From the NCBI RefSeq assembly GCF_963678635.1, contig NC_087062.1, positions 22,555,789-22,619,788 on the forward strand: a stretch of DNA of 64,000 bases, given 5' to 3'. Source of the stretch: Symsagittifera roscoffensis. Its lineage: Eukaryota > Xenacoelomorpha > Acoela > Convolutidae. The notes beneath the pieces are model-generated. The model did not search any database. It worked only from the letters and a program-made list of their open reading frames with translations, and was not told the DNA's origin. The first letter of the stretch is position 1. Each line of letters begins with the position of its first letter. The translations under genes and the position numbers were made by a program. Positions 1 to 10,268 of this stretch are shown piece after piece.

Positions 1-1
1 T

Positions 2-304
2 GCGTATCTACTGACCTCCAAAACAAAGGTTGCTCCGGTCAAAGCAATCTCTGTTCCCAAATTAGAGCACTGCGGTGCAAATTTAGCTACCAAACTTCTT
101 AAATCAGTTCATTCAATTTCGAGGAAAACAAATCTCAAGATAACTTCACACGCCTGGACTGATTCAACAATTGTCTTGCAATGGCTTGCTCAACTTCCAA
201 GAACGTGGAACACTTTTGTTGCAAACAGAGTTTCACAAATACAAGAGACTCTACCCAGAAGTGATTGGAAACACGTGCCATCAGCAGTAAATTTAGTTGA
301 TTTA
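2..304 (+). pseudogene. BEL/Pao pol: RNase H segment
   Basis: Reading from base 2 gives an open segment with the BEL RNase H landmarks: a VPKLE motif, then WTDSTIVLQWL carrying a catalytic aspartate, then TFVANRVSQIQ, then WKHVPSAVNLVDLASLG, which corresponds to the family's usual HVPS..NPADLASRG. It ends at a TAG at 302-304 where intact elements read on into the LWW.GP.WL linker. It is the 3' continuation of an RT-RNase H region cut off by the window edge. Confidence 0.85.
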
Positions 305-521
305 GCCTCTCTTGGTGTTTATTAGTTGATTAGCTGACACATTAATATCTTCCTCACTCTGGTGGAATGGACCAGATTGGCTGACCAAGGATGAAAAGCA
401 CTGACCCAACCTACTACCATCTCTAGTTGAAGCACCTGAAAAACGAACCGTCAAAGCCAAGACTAATGCAGAAATTGAACAAATTCGAACTGTTCTCGCA
501 AATCATGCTCAAAACGAAGAA

Positions 522-935
522 ATGACGGATGGAATTTTTCGTTTAAAGGACTACAGCACTTGGAGCAAAACAGTACGCATCGCATGCTATGTACTATCAT
601 TTGTTCAACATCTTAAGCATAGAATATCGACAAACTATCTGAAGCGGCTCAGATCTAAGCGGACATCTGATGTACAACTTGAAGAAGATTGTCTTTGTCC
701 TAAAAATAGAATCATGGCAAAAATGCTAATTCTTCGTTTAGACCAAGAAATACACTTCAAATCAGAACTAAATTGTCTGAAAGTGAAAAAAGAGCTGAGT
801 AAAACATCGAAACTACTCAATCTTAGTCCGTTTTTCGACAAGGATTACGATCTACTAAGAGTTGGAGGCAGACTTTCACAATCGAACTACCCAACAGACA
901 AGAAGTTTCCAATACTCGTTTCAAAAAAAGTCTGA
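522..935 (+). pseudogene. BEL/Pao pol: linker between RNase H and integrase
   Basis: The 137-residue reading contains the basic linker found upstream of BEL integrases (YSTWSKTVRIACYVLSF, then DYDLLRVGGRLSQSNYP, then a KFPILVS strand). Coding similarity also extends upstream of this ATG, through an LWWNGPDWL motif near 360-385, interrupted by stops. The reading runs out just after an A7 run at about 926. The next part of the protein (the HHCC finger) lies in the +1 frame, so a one-base insertion in the homopolymer is the simplest explanation. Confidence 0.8.
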
Positions 936-2043
936 TTTAGTATCCCTACTTATACGCAAATATCATGAAGATACTCTTCATGGCGGGGGGCAATTAGTAC
1001 TGAACACAATGAGAGAGGAAATTTGGATAATCGGAGGCCGTGATCTAGTTCGACAGTTCATTAGAAGATGCATGAGATGTGTCCAATTTAGTCAGCAACC
1101 TACTTCTCAATTCAAGGCTGATCTTCGTAAAGAAAGAATAACACCCGCAAAAACATTTGCTCAATGTGGAATAGACTTTGCTGGTCCCGTTGAAATTAAG
1201 GAAGCAGGGGTCTCAAAAATTTATGTTGCCGTCTTTGTTTGTCTCGCGACAAAAGCTATTCATTTGGAAATGGTTACTCAGCTAACCAAAAAAGCATGCA
1301 TCCTTTCATTGAAACGATTTACTGCACGCCGTGGCAAACCTGAGAAGATCTTAAGTGACAATGGAAGCAATTTTATCGGGGCTCGAAATGATCTGATCAA
1401 AATCAAGGAACTGCTCGACAAAAATGGAACGGACAAATCAGTTGTTAGTTTCGCCAATAGCCAAGGAACTGAATGGGTCACCATCCCTCCACGTGCTCCT
1501 CACTTCGGAGGACTCTGGGAAGCAGCTGTAAAAAGTATGAAGAGACATATGGGAAACGTTATAGGACTGCAACGTCTCAGTTTTGATGAATTTCTTACAA
1601 TTCTTAATCAAATTGAAGCTGTCTTAAACTCACGACCATTGTATCCAATGTCAAGTGATCCTAACGACCCAACTCCGCTGACACCCGCTCATTTTCTGAT
1701 AGGGGAATCATTGCTAACTCTTCCCTCTGCTGACATCCAAGTTTCAACCAATGTACGATATCGACTATTACAGAATATGATCAAGGATTTCTGGAAAGTT
1801 TGGAAAAGGGATTACCTCATAACGCTACAAATACGGAAAAAATGGTTCACGGATGGCCCAAAATTTAAAGTTGGCAACCTAGTCCTACTTGCCGAAGACA
1901 ATGAACGACCGCGAGAATGGAAAACTGGACGAATCATAGAAGTTTATCCTGGAAATGACTCGATTGTTCGAGTGGTGAAAGTGAAGACCACAACTGGTGA
2001 ATACAAACGCCCAGTCGCGAAGCTGCGGAAGCTACCAGTATAG
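862..2043 (+). CDS. BEL/Pao integrase with C-terminal DUF5641-like domain
   Basis: This open frame codes for the integrase; the part before about 930 is probably out-of-frame linker. An HHCC finger (KYHEDTLHGG, then CMRC) is followed by the DDE core: the first Asp in CGIDFAGP, the second in ILSDNGSNF, the Glu in HFGGLWEAAVKS. The C-terminal part (WKVWKRDYLITLQ, VGNLVLLAEDN, then KRPVAKLRKLPV) is the SH3-like domain of BEL/Pao integrases. It ends at TAG. The fold is intact in sequence, although the upstream frame is broken. Confidence 0.9.
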   Translation: MEADFHNRTTQQTRSFQYSFQKKSDLVSLLIRKYHEDTLHGGGQLVLNTMREEIWIIGGRDLVRQFIRRCMRCVQFSQQPTSQFKADLRKERITPAKTFAQCGIDFAGPVEIKEAGVSKIYVAVFVCLATKAIHLEMVTQLTKKACILSLKRFTARRGKPEKILSDNGSNFIGARNDLIKIKELLDKNGTDKSVVSFANSQGTEWVTIPPRAPHFGGLWEAAVKSMKRHMGNVIGLQRLSFDEFLTILNQIEAVLNSRPLYPMSSDPNDPTPLTPAHFLIGESLLTLPSADIQVSTNVRYRLLQNMIKDFWKVWKRDYLITLQIRKKWFTDGPKFKVGNLVLLAEDNERPREWKTGRIIEVYPGNDSIVRVVKVKTTTGEYKRPVAKLRKLPV

Positions 2044-2449
2044 CAACGAAGTCATATCCAATGTGCAGTTCATTTAAAACAAGAACTTTATAGTGCCAAA
2101 AATCGAAAAATATCAAAAATGTGCAGTTTTCAAATTTTAAGTGGTAGTACCCCCATGACCCTTTTGAAAGTAGGAACCTAAATTACCCCCTATGCAATGC
2201 ATTATGGTCTGAATCGTTCATATTGACCACTTTCATGTAAAATTTCCAATGTTGTAAATTCCCAGCATTAAAATTCGTATGAGGTTGTACCCTCATGAAC
2301 CAAAATGTAATTATTGTCTGAAAACAGCTAGGACAAACTTTCGCTCATGACTCGTACCGTTAATACTTCACTTGAATACTCCTTACTTATGGTGCAGTCA
2401 CATTTAGTTCATTTATTGAATAATTGTTTACATATTTACCGTTGAACTG
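2044..2449. other. BEL/Pao 3' non-coding stretch
   Basis: Low-complexity AT-rich sequence with two related phrases (a run of C before catgacc near 2151, and a similar catgaacc near 2292). No coding signal seen on either strand. Confidence 0.5.
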
Positions 2450-3428
2450 TCATTCGTTTTCATGCGATTCGCTGTCATCTGGTCCTCTTCGCTTGTTGAC
2501 CCTGCAGTGTTGCTGGCAGCGCTTCCACGCAGATGCTACCAAGGAAAGTCGAGTTTGCATCTCCACATAGTACATGCAGCAGACCCTCTCTTCGTCGCAG
2601 AAAGTCAGAACTGCATGGCACCACGCATATGGAAGATACAAACTTTTCCCCTTCTCAAGAACACCAGTTTCTTCTGCTGAGAACCAAGGTTCCTCAGATA
2701 CTTAGCAGCATCAGTGAACCCCATCTCCGAATCATTGCTACCGGCCAGGCGCTCAAGTTCATCAGAGAGATTAACTTCAGATGTCATCAGCCACAACTTT
2801 CGGCCCCCAGAAGACACAAAACAGCATCATCTTCCTCATCCAAGTCTTGATGGAAAGTCCGGAAGGACGAGGACTCTACAAAATTACCTTGGAGAAGAGA
2901 AGAAAAGACCTGCTTCGGCCATCTGGTCTGACCTCCAGACATGACGCCAATAACACCCTTAGCCGTCACACTAGGAGTCTCTCGTCAGTTAACTCCAACC
3001 TCCCAGCCAGTGCACAATGACCCTTCTACGCTGAGGTCACTAATACGTTTAAGACCTCTAAGTTGCTTCTAAAACAAAACAAACAATTGATGCACACCCG
3101 CTATACTCTACTACTATGATACAATGGAATAAATGCTACTCACAGTCTCAGCTTTCGGAAACCGCAGAACTGCCCTATCCACAATTGCAGCTTCCTTCCT
3201 TGAAGACTGGATCTCATCCAACGACTTTACAGGAATCGGAGTGAAACCCAGATCTCCTCTGGTCACTGCATCGAATAAACCCTGCAGGTCCTCCCGGTCG
3301 ACAGCGCCCCGCCTACTGGACCTTCGCACCTCGCCATGTGGAGGCAGACGTGGTGCTCTACCCGACTCCGCCCTACTCTTTCTCTCCTTCGTCTCATACA
3401 CTGTAAATGGGTAGTCATATCCAGACAT
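2450..3428 (-). pseudogene. Decayed coding-like segment, antisense to the BEL/Pao element, unknown product
   Basis: This stretch is clearly richer in G+C than its surroundings and shows protein-like readings on the minus strand in staggered frames: 3428-3114 (starts MSGYDYPFTVYETKERK), 2969-2787, 2817-2605 (contains GFTDAAKYLRNLG) and 2641-2450 (ends in an acidic tail, SESHENE). A GTGAGT donor-like site follows a phase-0 codon near 3144, so the first block could be an exon. The plus strand is also fairly open (2714-2944), so strand choice is not certain. I do not recognise the protein. It could be a captured host gene, an accessory ORF of the element, or a separate insertion. Confidence 0.3.
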
Positions 3429-3457
3429 AATAACGATCTGAAAATTGAAGACTCTTC

Positions 3458-3470
3458 AAGGGAGGCGGAA
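3458..3470 (+). promoter_or_regulatory. Polypurine tract of the BEL/Pao element
   Basis: AAGGGAGGCGGAA directly precedes the probable 3' LTR that starts TGTTG, the position and composition expected of the plus-strand primer. Confidence 0.55.
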
Positions 3471-3672
3471 TGTTGAAGCCGAAAAAAGACATCTCAGCTT
3501 TCTACTTGAACTAAATCTACGATTGAACTGATTTACTTATTTAAAACCGCATTTAACAAAAATCAATTGACTTCTATCTATAACTCATGAAATAATTTAC
3601 ACTCTTTGCGAATCACTAGTTTTATTCAGTCGGATCGGTGATTTTTCGTTTCCCAACTTTTGCTGCACAACA
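3471..3672 (+). repeat. Probable 3' LTR of the BEL/Pao element
   Basis: A 202-bp segment begins TGTTG and ends CAACA (short terminal inverted repeats), starts right after a purine tract, and contains a TATTTAAAA motif near 3538. The partner 5' LTR is outside the window, so neither identity nor target duplication can be verified. Confidence 0.5.
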
Positions 3673-4370
3673 TATCGTTTGGAGCGTTTCAAGGTTTTTG
3701 CTCTCATTAGCTCTGATTACTGCTCATCCACGAACTTTTTGGGAAATCAGTTGCGGCCAAATCTAACCAATCTGAAATACTTATTGCGGAAGAAATTTGA
3801 GATGGTTTCCGCAAATCGAAACAGTCTCAAAGGAATTTGAGTTGTTGTTTTCTAACAATAAGGTCAAATCAAATATTTGGATTGCAACCTAATCGCCGTC
3901 TGTAGGTCCAAATAACCTTCATCGTTCCACGGGCCATAAAAAGCACTTCAACGTTAAGCAACCTGTAATCCAGGATGGTCTTCAACCATTAGTAATTCTG
4001 CCTGTCCGTCAATTTTACAGCGAGCATTGTCATCAGAGCATTGATCAATTATGTTCCGTGATATCATTGCGTTTTTAAGTGTGTTCTATAATCCAGTTCA
4101 TCGAAAGTAATCATGTTATATGCCGTATACGGAAATTGCTACCATAAGACCGATTCTGTCGGATATCCCGGTTGATTGTTTGGGGGTTTAAGCAACCACC
4201 CTTTAGACATTTCAGTGAGAATTACCCTGGTTCAATTTTTACCCTTAAAGCATCCGACGCAGCTTGGAGAAAATTAGATAATCTTTTCTAGCCTTCTAAC
4301 TACCCTTTCCATTCATATTGAAACCGTACCCTCCCTTGATACCAGCTCTTGCGTGATTAGTATGCGGCGA
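3673..4370. other. Intergenic stretch between the two LTR elements
   Basis: No gene seen. It ends in the pentamer GGCGA (4366-4370), which is repeated after the gypsy element and marks that insertion site. Confidence 0.6.
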
Positions 4371-4584
4371 TGTTGTGATTTGTTTTAGTATCTTAGATGA
4401 CCTTCGGTATTTAATTAATACCTGTTAACCAATTTAGTTACGACCATTGGTCGATATGATCGGAAGTTCAGTTGTTCTTTTTAACGTTCTTAATTCAAAT
4501 ACTTCCTTTTAATAGTTTTAGTCTTTTTAAGTTTATGTACAGTAAATTGTACATATAGAGACATAGAATTAGAATAGTTTATTA
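4371..4584 (+). repeat. 5' LTR of the gypsy element
   Basis: Begins TGTTGTGATTTG and ends GTTTATTA; matches 10735-10948 almost throughout. It contains a near-palindromic GGTATTTAATTAATACC block, and a TGTACA pair flanking GTAAAT near its end. Confidence 0.95.
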
Positions 4585-5636
4585 TGGCGCAGTCTAATGA
4601 TTCGAACGTGCGTGGAATTCTCCCTTTTTGTCCTAACCATACACTAAAGCCACCGCATGCCTGGACCCAATGGAGCGACCAATTCCAATTGGCGATCATT
4701 GCGAAAGAAAATCTGGATTTAGAGAGTCTGCATGGACCAGAGATACCAGAGACGCAAATTCCAATCTTGAAACAAGCAACAGGCAGCGAGTCGGACGTGG
4801 AAAAAGCCAACAGAGAGAGCAGGAACAAAAATGCGATGAAACAGTATGAATCCGCCGAAGAGAAGCGGATCAACGAAGAAAAGAGGAAATTTAATGGAAT
4901 GAGACGAACGGAGGCGGACAAGAAACTGCGATCAATTTTATTCCTAGCCTTAGGGAGCGAAGGAAAAAGAGTTTATACACAAAAGAACCCGAGAGTCAAG
5001 ATTCTAGCAATATCGTTCTCCGAGTTCTGGACTCTACTAGACGCAGCTTTTAACAAACCGCCCAACACTACGTTCGAAAGATATAAATTATTAAATCGAA
5101 AGCAGAAAGATCGCGATTCGTACGAACAATTCTGGGGAGCACTGACGGACCTGGCCAGCACGTTCAACATCAAGGAATCTGACGAGGTGGAATGGATAAG
5201 GGACATCTTCATCTGCAATATGAAGAACACAGATACCCAGAGGAAGCTACTATCAGCAACCATAAGCCCGTCGGAAGCAGTTAATCAAGCCCTGATTGAC
5301 GAAAAGGGATGTTTTAACCACCAGAAACTGGCAAATATGTCACGGTCGTCGACCAACGGGACAACTTTTAAATCTTTTAATAATCACAATCGGATCAAAA
5401 AGGAATCGAGCCTAAACATCGAACGGAGTAACTCGTGCATGAAATGCAGGAATACATTTTTGAAAGGGCACTTAAACGTATGCCCAGCGAAGGACATAAC
5501 CTGTAAAAATTGTAATTATAGAGGACACTTCGCCAAATTATGTAAATCACGCAATAAGAGACCAACTGTAAATACTGTATCAAATAATTATGTAAATAAT
5601 GAGAATTGTACATACACACCTCCGGAAAACTCGTGA
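4584..5636 (+). CDS. Gypsy gag (capsid/nucleocapsid)
   Basis: A 350-residue protein. The middle has a capsid-like helical region (FSEFWTLLDAAFNKPPN, then RYKLLNRKQKDRDSYEQF), similar in layout to gypsy gag proteins with an F..R..RF-like block. The C-terminal part carries a perfect CX2CX4HX4C zinc knuckle (CKNCNYRGHFAKLC) preceded by another Cys/His cluster (CMKCRNTFLKGHLNVC). It ends in TGA at 5634-5636, followed at once by an ATG in the same frame that opens pol. Pol could be made by stop readthrough or by reinitiation. Confidence 0.9.
   Translation: MAQSNDSNVRGILPFCPNHTLKPPHAWTQWSDQFQLAIIAKENLDLESLHGPEIPETQIPILKQATGSESDVEKANRESRNKNAMKQYESAEEKRINEEKRKFNGMRRTEADKKLRSILFLALGSEGKRVYTQKNPRVKILAISFSEFWTLLDAAFNKPPNTTFERYKLLNRKQKDRDSYEQFWGALTDLASTFNIKESDEVEWIRDIFICNMKNTDTQRKLLSATISPSEAVNQALIDEKGCFNHQKLANMSRSSTNGTTFKSFNNHNRIKKESSLNIERSNSCMKCRNTFLKGHLNVCPAKDITCKNCNYRGHFAKLCKSRNKRPTVNTVSNNYVNNENCTYTPPENS
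4585..4602 (+). promoter_or_regulatory. Primer-binding site overlapping the gag start
   Basis: TGGCGCAGTC starts immediately after the LTR, as a tRNA primer-binding site should (TGG pairs with a tRNA CCA end). The tRNA cannot be named from this sequence. The gag ATG uses the last LTR base (4584) plus the first two bases here, so start codon, LTR end and primer site overlap. Confidence 0.6.
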
Positions 5637-6641
5637 ATGGAAGACCAAGAATCGTGCGATTTTATAAATGCGTGGAACGAGTACGGACAGAGTGACGTTG
5701 ACGATTTCTCGGTGTTGAGCGTTAGAACTATTTACGACAAAAACGGTCTCGAAACAAAGAAACTCCTGAACTTAGGCATCGGCTGGGACATGATTGTAAA
5801 TATGAACATACCTGTAGATTCAGCAAGCCCTGTAAGTTTTTTAAAACAGAATGTACTACACAAAATTAAACTGAGATGCCCGAACCTCAAGATACACCCA
5901 GTGGAGAAAAGAATAAAAGACCTGTACTGCGGATTCACCAACGATACGATCAATATCTTGGGAAAAATAATTGTCAGAACACAGTCCAATGGGTGGATCA
6001 GCGAAGATACCCCTTTCTTCATAACCGGCGGACACGAACGAAACATTCTGGGGAACGACAATTTACCCAAGCTGGGCATAGAAATAACACAGAGGAAATG
6101 CCCCCAACTAATCTGCATGGTCAACCAACCCACACTCGAGAGTGAGTACAAAAACTTACCTTCTTTATCTGACAAGATTTTTAACGAGTTCAAAGGTTTA
6201 TTCACTAGAGTGGGGAAAATACCCAACGACCGAAAGGTAACTCATTTCCACTCACATTTTAAAACAATACAGTCCAAAGGGAGAAGAGTCCCACTACATT
6301 TACTTGCGGGAGTGAACGAAGAATTAAAAAGAATGGAAACAGAAGGTCACATAGTAAAACTAGAGAAAAGCGACGAAGATTGTTTTATCAGCCCAATTGT
6401 AAATACTCGGAAAAAGGATACTTCGATAAAATTGGCGTTAGACTCCAAGTTATTAAACCATCAAATTTTTAAAAATAAGTACCAAATGCCGAGCATCCAT
6501 GAACTGAATGATAACGTGGCTCTTCAAATTTTAGAAAAATCCATCGGACGAGTTTGGTTTAGTAATTTAGACCTGAAAACGCTTAAAGTCAGTTTAAACT
6601 ATGCGAACAAACAAGTAAACAGTGCAATTTTAGCATATTAG
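5637..6641 (+). pseudogene. Gypsy pol: protease and first half of RT
   Basis: In the same reading frame as gag, one stop codon downstream. The protease active-site loop reads VDSASPVSF (DSA where DTG or DSG is usual) and its later ILGND motif is present. RT motifs follow: KLALDSKLLN, then FSNLDLK with the first catalytic Asp. The frame is lost just before the GG..TGTYQF block and ends in TAG at 6639. Whether DSA remains active is unknown. Confidence 0.85.
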
Positions 6642-7082
6642 GCGGTGAAACTACCGGAACGTATCAATTTTTAACGGGATTTTACGGATTGGGAGACATG
6701 CCCAACGAATTCCAACGGGTCATGGACTCACTGTTGAAAAATATCCCTTTCAGAAATTGTTACATAGATGACATCCTGGTAGCCTCGCGTGGATCCTTGG
6801 AAGAACACAAATCAATAGTGTATAAAATTTTATCAAAATTAGATAAGAATAACATGGCAGTTAAATGGGGGAAATGCGCATTTTTTAAAATCTGACATCA
6901 AATGGCTTGGCTTCAAAATCTCCGGCGATGGAGTACGACCGTTGGTCGGTAAAGCAGACGCAATAAAAAATTTGCCAACCCCGAAGAATATCTCCGAACT
7001 ACATTCATTCTTCGGCTCGATAAACCAATACGTAAAATTCGTTCCTAACTTATCGACTTTAAGTTCCCCCTTCGTCCTCTAC
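6642..7082 (+). pseudogene. Gypsy pol: second half of RT
   Basis: After the shift, the readable frame gives GTYQFLTGFYGLGDMP, then NCYIDDILVAS with the YxDD catalytic pair, then CAFF. A second shift near 6890 leads to IKWLGFKISGDGV and the thumb/connection region (LHSFFGSINQYVKFVPNLS). Each block is normal for a gypsy RT, but they sit in different frames. Confidence 0.85.
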
Positions 7083-7099
7083 TAAACAAAAAATCGGTC

Positions 7100-7564
7100 T
7101 ATAAATGGGACATTAACCTTTCCATATCGTTTGAGAAGTTAAAAGCAGAAAATGTAAATATCACAGAAAACAGCCATTTCGATATAAAAGAGAAGACAAG
7201 ACTGAAAACGGACGCTTCACATAACGGCCTAGGGGCGACCCTAGAACAATTACAGGACGACCAGTGGAAAACAATCGCGTTTGCATCCAGATTTTTAAAC
7301 AACCATGAAATTAAATATTCCACCGACGAATTGGAGTTGCTGGAAGTCGTATGGGCAACAGAACATTTTAGAAACTACCTGTACGGAACGGAATTTCAAA
7401 TAGTAACAGACCATAAAGCATTACTATCAGCACTTTCGGCAAATCATGGAAACAAAACGATGCATAGTCGATTGACCCGTTGGGTAAACAGACTTTTACC
7501 GTTCACTTTTAAAATTTCACCTTTACCAGGAAAGGACATAGGGCTTTACAGACCTTTTATCTAG
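7100..7564 (+). pseudogene. Gypsy pol: RNase H
   Basis: Contains KTDASHNGLGATLEQ (first Asp), DELELLEVVWATEHFRNYLYG (Glu) and QIVTDHKALLSALS (second Asp), then SRLTRWVNRLLPF and LPGKDIGL. The frame breaks right after this, where intact elements continue with a D..SR motif. The piece before 7331 reads continuously through the TDAS motif. Confidence 0.85.
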
Positions 7565-7571
7565 ACTTCCT

Positions 7572-8838
7572 TTGGGCAAAGCCCTTCCAATTTCCCATTA
7601 TGACGACGAATTTGTAGTCGCTTCAATCGACAAAATTCAGAACAGTTTATTGAATAAACAATATTCTAAAATAGTTACTGTAAATACTGTAGATAGACCA
7701 GCGGTCGCTGTAAATACTAATGCTCGAGTTACTACAATCCCGTCGGGAAACAAAAAATCAGGCAACGCATTTGGTCAGAATCGATTGAATAGCTCTTTAG
7801 CTTTACTTAATCTCAAGAGTATTGCTGCTATCATATCTTGTATCGCTCAGTCGATCAACATTTGTCAAAATCAACATTCTCTAACAGAAAATTGCACTAC
7901 AAATTGTCAACCTGTCGATAATGCGAAATTTAATTTTAAAAGTATTACCTTTTCGGACAAAGTCCTTTTACATTTTTTTATTACTAAACAGACAATTAAT
8001 ACCATCTAGCAAGAAACGATTAGAACTCCCAATGGATAAAGTGAATGAACCGCTACTGATCATCTCTGAAGAACATAATATCGCCCTCAAATTCAGAGAC
8101 GATCGACTTCCACCCGACCACGCAGACCTCGTAAGAAGATACAAGGCTGACCTAAACCTACCAATTTCCCTGATTCGCCCGGAAAACCACTGCTCAAAGA
8201 AATTGCTTCAGATTGTGACCAGGAAATACAAGGTGCTGTGGGACTTGATTGAGACGATCAAGAGGAATCGACCAATGGGAATACACGGAGCATACATGAA
8301 AAATTATGCCAAAGATCTGCACGTGAAGGACGAGCTACTTTTCCTGGATAATAAATTAGTCGTCCCAGCTACTCTCAGGGGAACTTTTAATTCGATGCTA
8401 CATGAGAGGCATCCTGGACAATTTTGGATGAAATCCTTTGCCGAATACTTGTGGTGGCCGCACATTTATCGGGAAATTTACCATCACGGGAGAACATGTA
8501 GCCAATGTCTAAAAGCTGGCAAGAGCATTAAAGTGTTACTAGGTACCGATAATATTTCGAAACTCCCGACGTTGACATTCGCGAACGAAGAAATTAATCT
8601 GGACTTTGCGGGACCGTTGGACGCGTTCTGGGGTAACAATAAATACATCCTTCTTTGCATCGACCGTTATTCAAAGTTTCCTTCGGCCAAGATCGTTAAC
8701 AACACTTCTACGAGAAATGTAATTTCATTTTTAAACGATTACTGTCACTACACGGTTTCCCAAGAAAAATTGGAGTCGACCATGGGTCATGCTTCTTATC
8801 ACATGATTTCAAAAACTTCTGCGATAAATTTAATATAG
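7572..8838 (+). pseudogene. Gypsy pol: spacer and N-terminal integrase
   Basis: Two overlapping frames (7572-8009 and 7921-8838). The first is a Ser/Thr/Asn-rich spacer (YDDEFVVASIDKIQNS). The second holds the integrase zinc finger (LHERHPGQFWMKSFAEYLWW, then CSQCLKAG) and the first catalytic Asp (NLDFAGPL) with CIDRYSKFPSAKI. Frame is lost near 8766, just before the second catalytic Asp. Confidence 0.85.
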
Positions 8839-10268
8839 AAATTATTTACTGCACAGTCGGCGATCACAGATCCAATGGGCTAGTGGAAAGATTAGTGTAC
8901 ACAATTAAATCGAAACTACTGGCAATGTCCTTCGAATTACCCAAGCCGTTACTAAATGAGTCGATCGAGAAAATCATTTGGAATTTGAGAATCTCGAAGC
9001 AATCCGCGATCGGCTGTACATCGTTTGAAAAACATTTTAATAGAGTAGCGAACACTAGGTGGAAAAATCTTATGTCCGATGTTGACCATTTAGATAAAGG
9101 GAAAGCTATAATGTCCAAGGACCGGTCCACTACTTGGGAATTCCACGACGGGGCAGAAGATGGATACATGGATGAGGAAAAGGACAGCACGTCAGACCCA
9201 GAGGACAACCTGCCGCTGTCTAGGACCGTCACCCTAAATACAACCCGGGACGACATTAAGCAAACTTCAGAACCTCTGGCAAAAAGAAAATCAGTAATGG
9301 GAGGTAACTTATACAGAAAGGTGTCTAACGGGAAAAATAGGGACCCATATTTTAATCTCGTTAAGAAGGATATCATCGATTCTTCAGAACACACCATAAC
9401 CCTTGACAACGGTCACGTTTTACGTAAATCGGATCTCGCTATAAAAGGAAAAATACTCCCTGGTCCCAAAAAGAGAATGGTGAATCAGACACCCACCGGG
9501 CATAAACTTCATACCCATTCGAGTTTAGCTGGGAAAAGGAAACTTTCTCCACCAAAGAAAACTGCATCGACTCCCACTGGAGTTTCGGGTCAAGGCACCT
9601 CAAGAACGTTCAACACCAGAGCAGGGACTGGTACACCAAGGGGGAGCGCGGCCACTCAAGACTCTTCAAGAATCTCTTCAGGTTCATCTTCTTCCTTACA
9701 CCTAGATTCATGGGACGGGATAATCGACGATTACTTTGACGATGTGACCAATAACAATATACCTCAAAGCCTTCATTCCGAATCTAACCAGGGCTTAAGT
9801 GTTACAGGTACCGTCCAATCCCCACACTCGAGCTCAGAAAGGTCAGCGAACATCGACCTCCGGGAGATTGTTGTCATCCATGACGCGACCACGACAGAAG
9901 GATCGCAAGACAATCCAATACTGGTAGACAGTTTTCCAGAGCACATGGACAGCCCGACGATAAAGCCTCGAAATTCTAGACCGCGATGAAATGTGGGCCC
10001 CCCACAGTTTTACGGAAATCGCCGTTTTATAGACGTGGTTCTAGAAAAAGACGACCCAGGGGTGTCAACTTCAGTATTCTCCTCGTCACCCGACACCCAG
10101 AGGGCTACTTTCACGGTCACTTCACCATCCGACTTTTTGACACCACTAGCGGAGGCACCTCCCCGACAAATTCGCGTTGCGGAAACGACGTTATCCTGGT
10201 CTTTAAAGAACTCCCTCCCGACGGTCAGACCAGTAACCTCCCCTGAGAAAGACTCATTTCCACGATAA
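8766..10268 (+). pseudogene. Gypsy integrase C-terminal half plus long Ser/Pro-rich tail
   Basis: From about 8770 the downstream frame gives VDHGSCFLSHDFKNF (second Asp) and DHRSNGLVERLV (catalytic Glu), then a long hydrophilic tail rich in Ser, Thr and Pro. TGA at 9987-9989 interrupts the frame, but the same frame then runs on to 10268. The fragment of a related copy at 11505-11887 has AGA at this codon, so the TGA is a point mutation here. The tail's function is unknown. Confidence 0.8.

Larger units (their letters stand above)
1..3672 (+). mobile_element. BEL/Pao LTR retrotransposon, 5' part outside window, decayed
   Basis: In order on the plus strand the window shows a BEL-type RNase H end, a linker, an HHCC zinc-binding and DDE integrase, the C-terminal domain typical of BEL/Pao integrases, a 1.4-kb tail, a purine tract and a probable LTR bounded by TGTTG and CAACA. 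Protease and most of the RT must lie left of position 1. In-frame stops near 302-400 and a frameshift in an A7 run near 926 show that this copy is not intact, or that the assembly has an indel. The BEL/Pao assignment rests on the integrase and on the RNase H and linker motifs. Confidence 0.9.

Noticed and set aside
920-935. Programmed -1 frameshift site in BEL/Pao pol
   Set aside because: The downstream frame is +1 relative to the upstream one, so -1 slippage on the A run would not join them.
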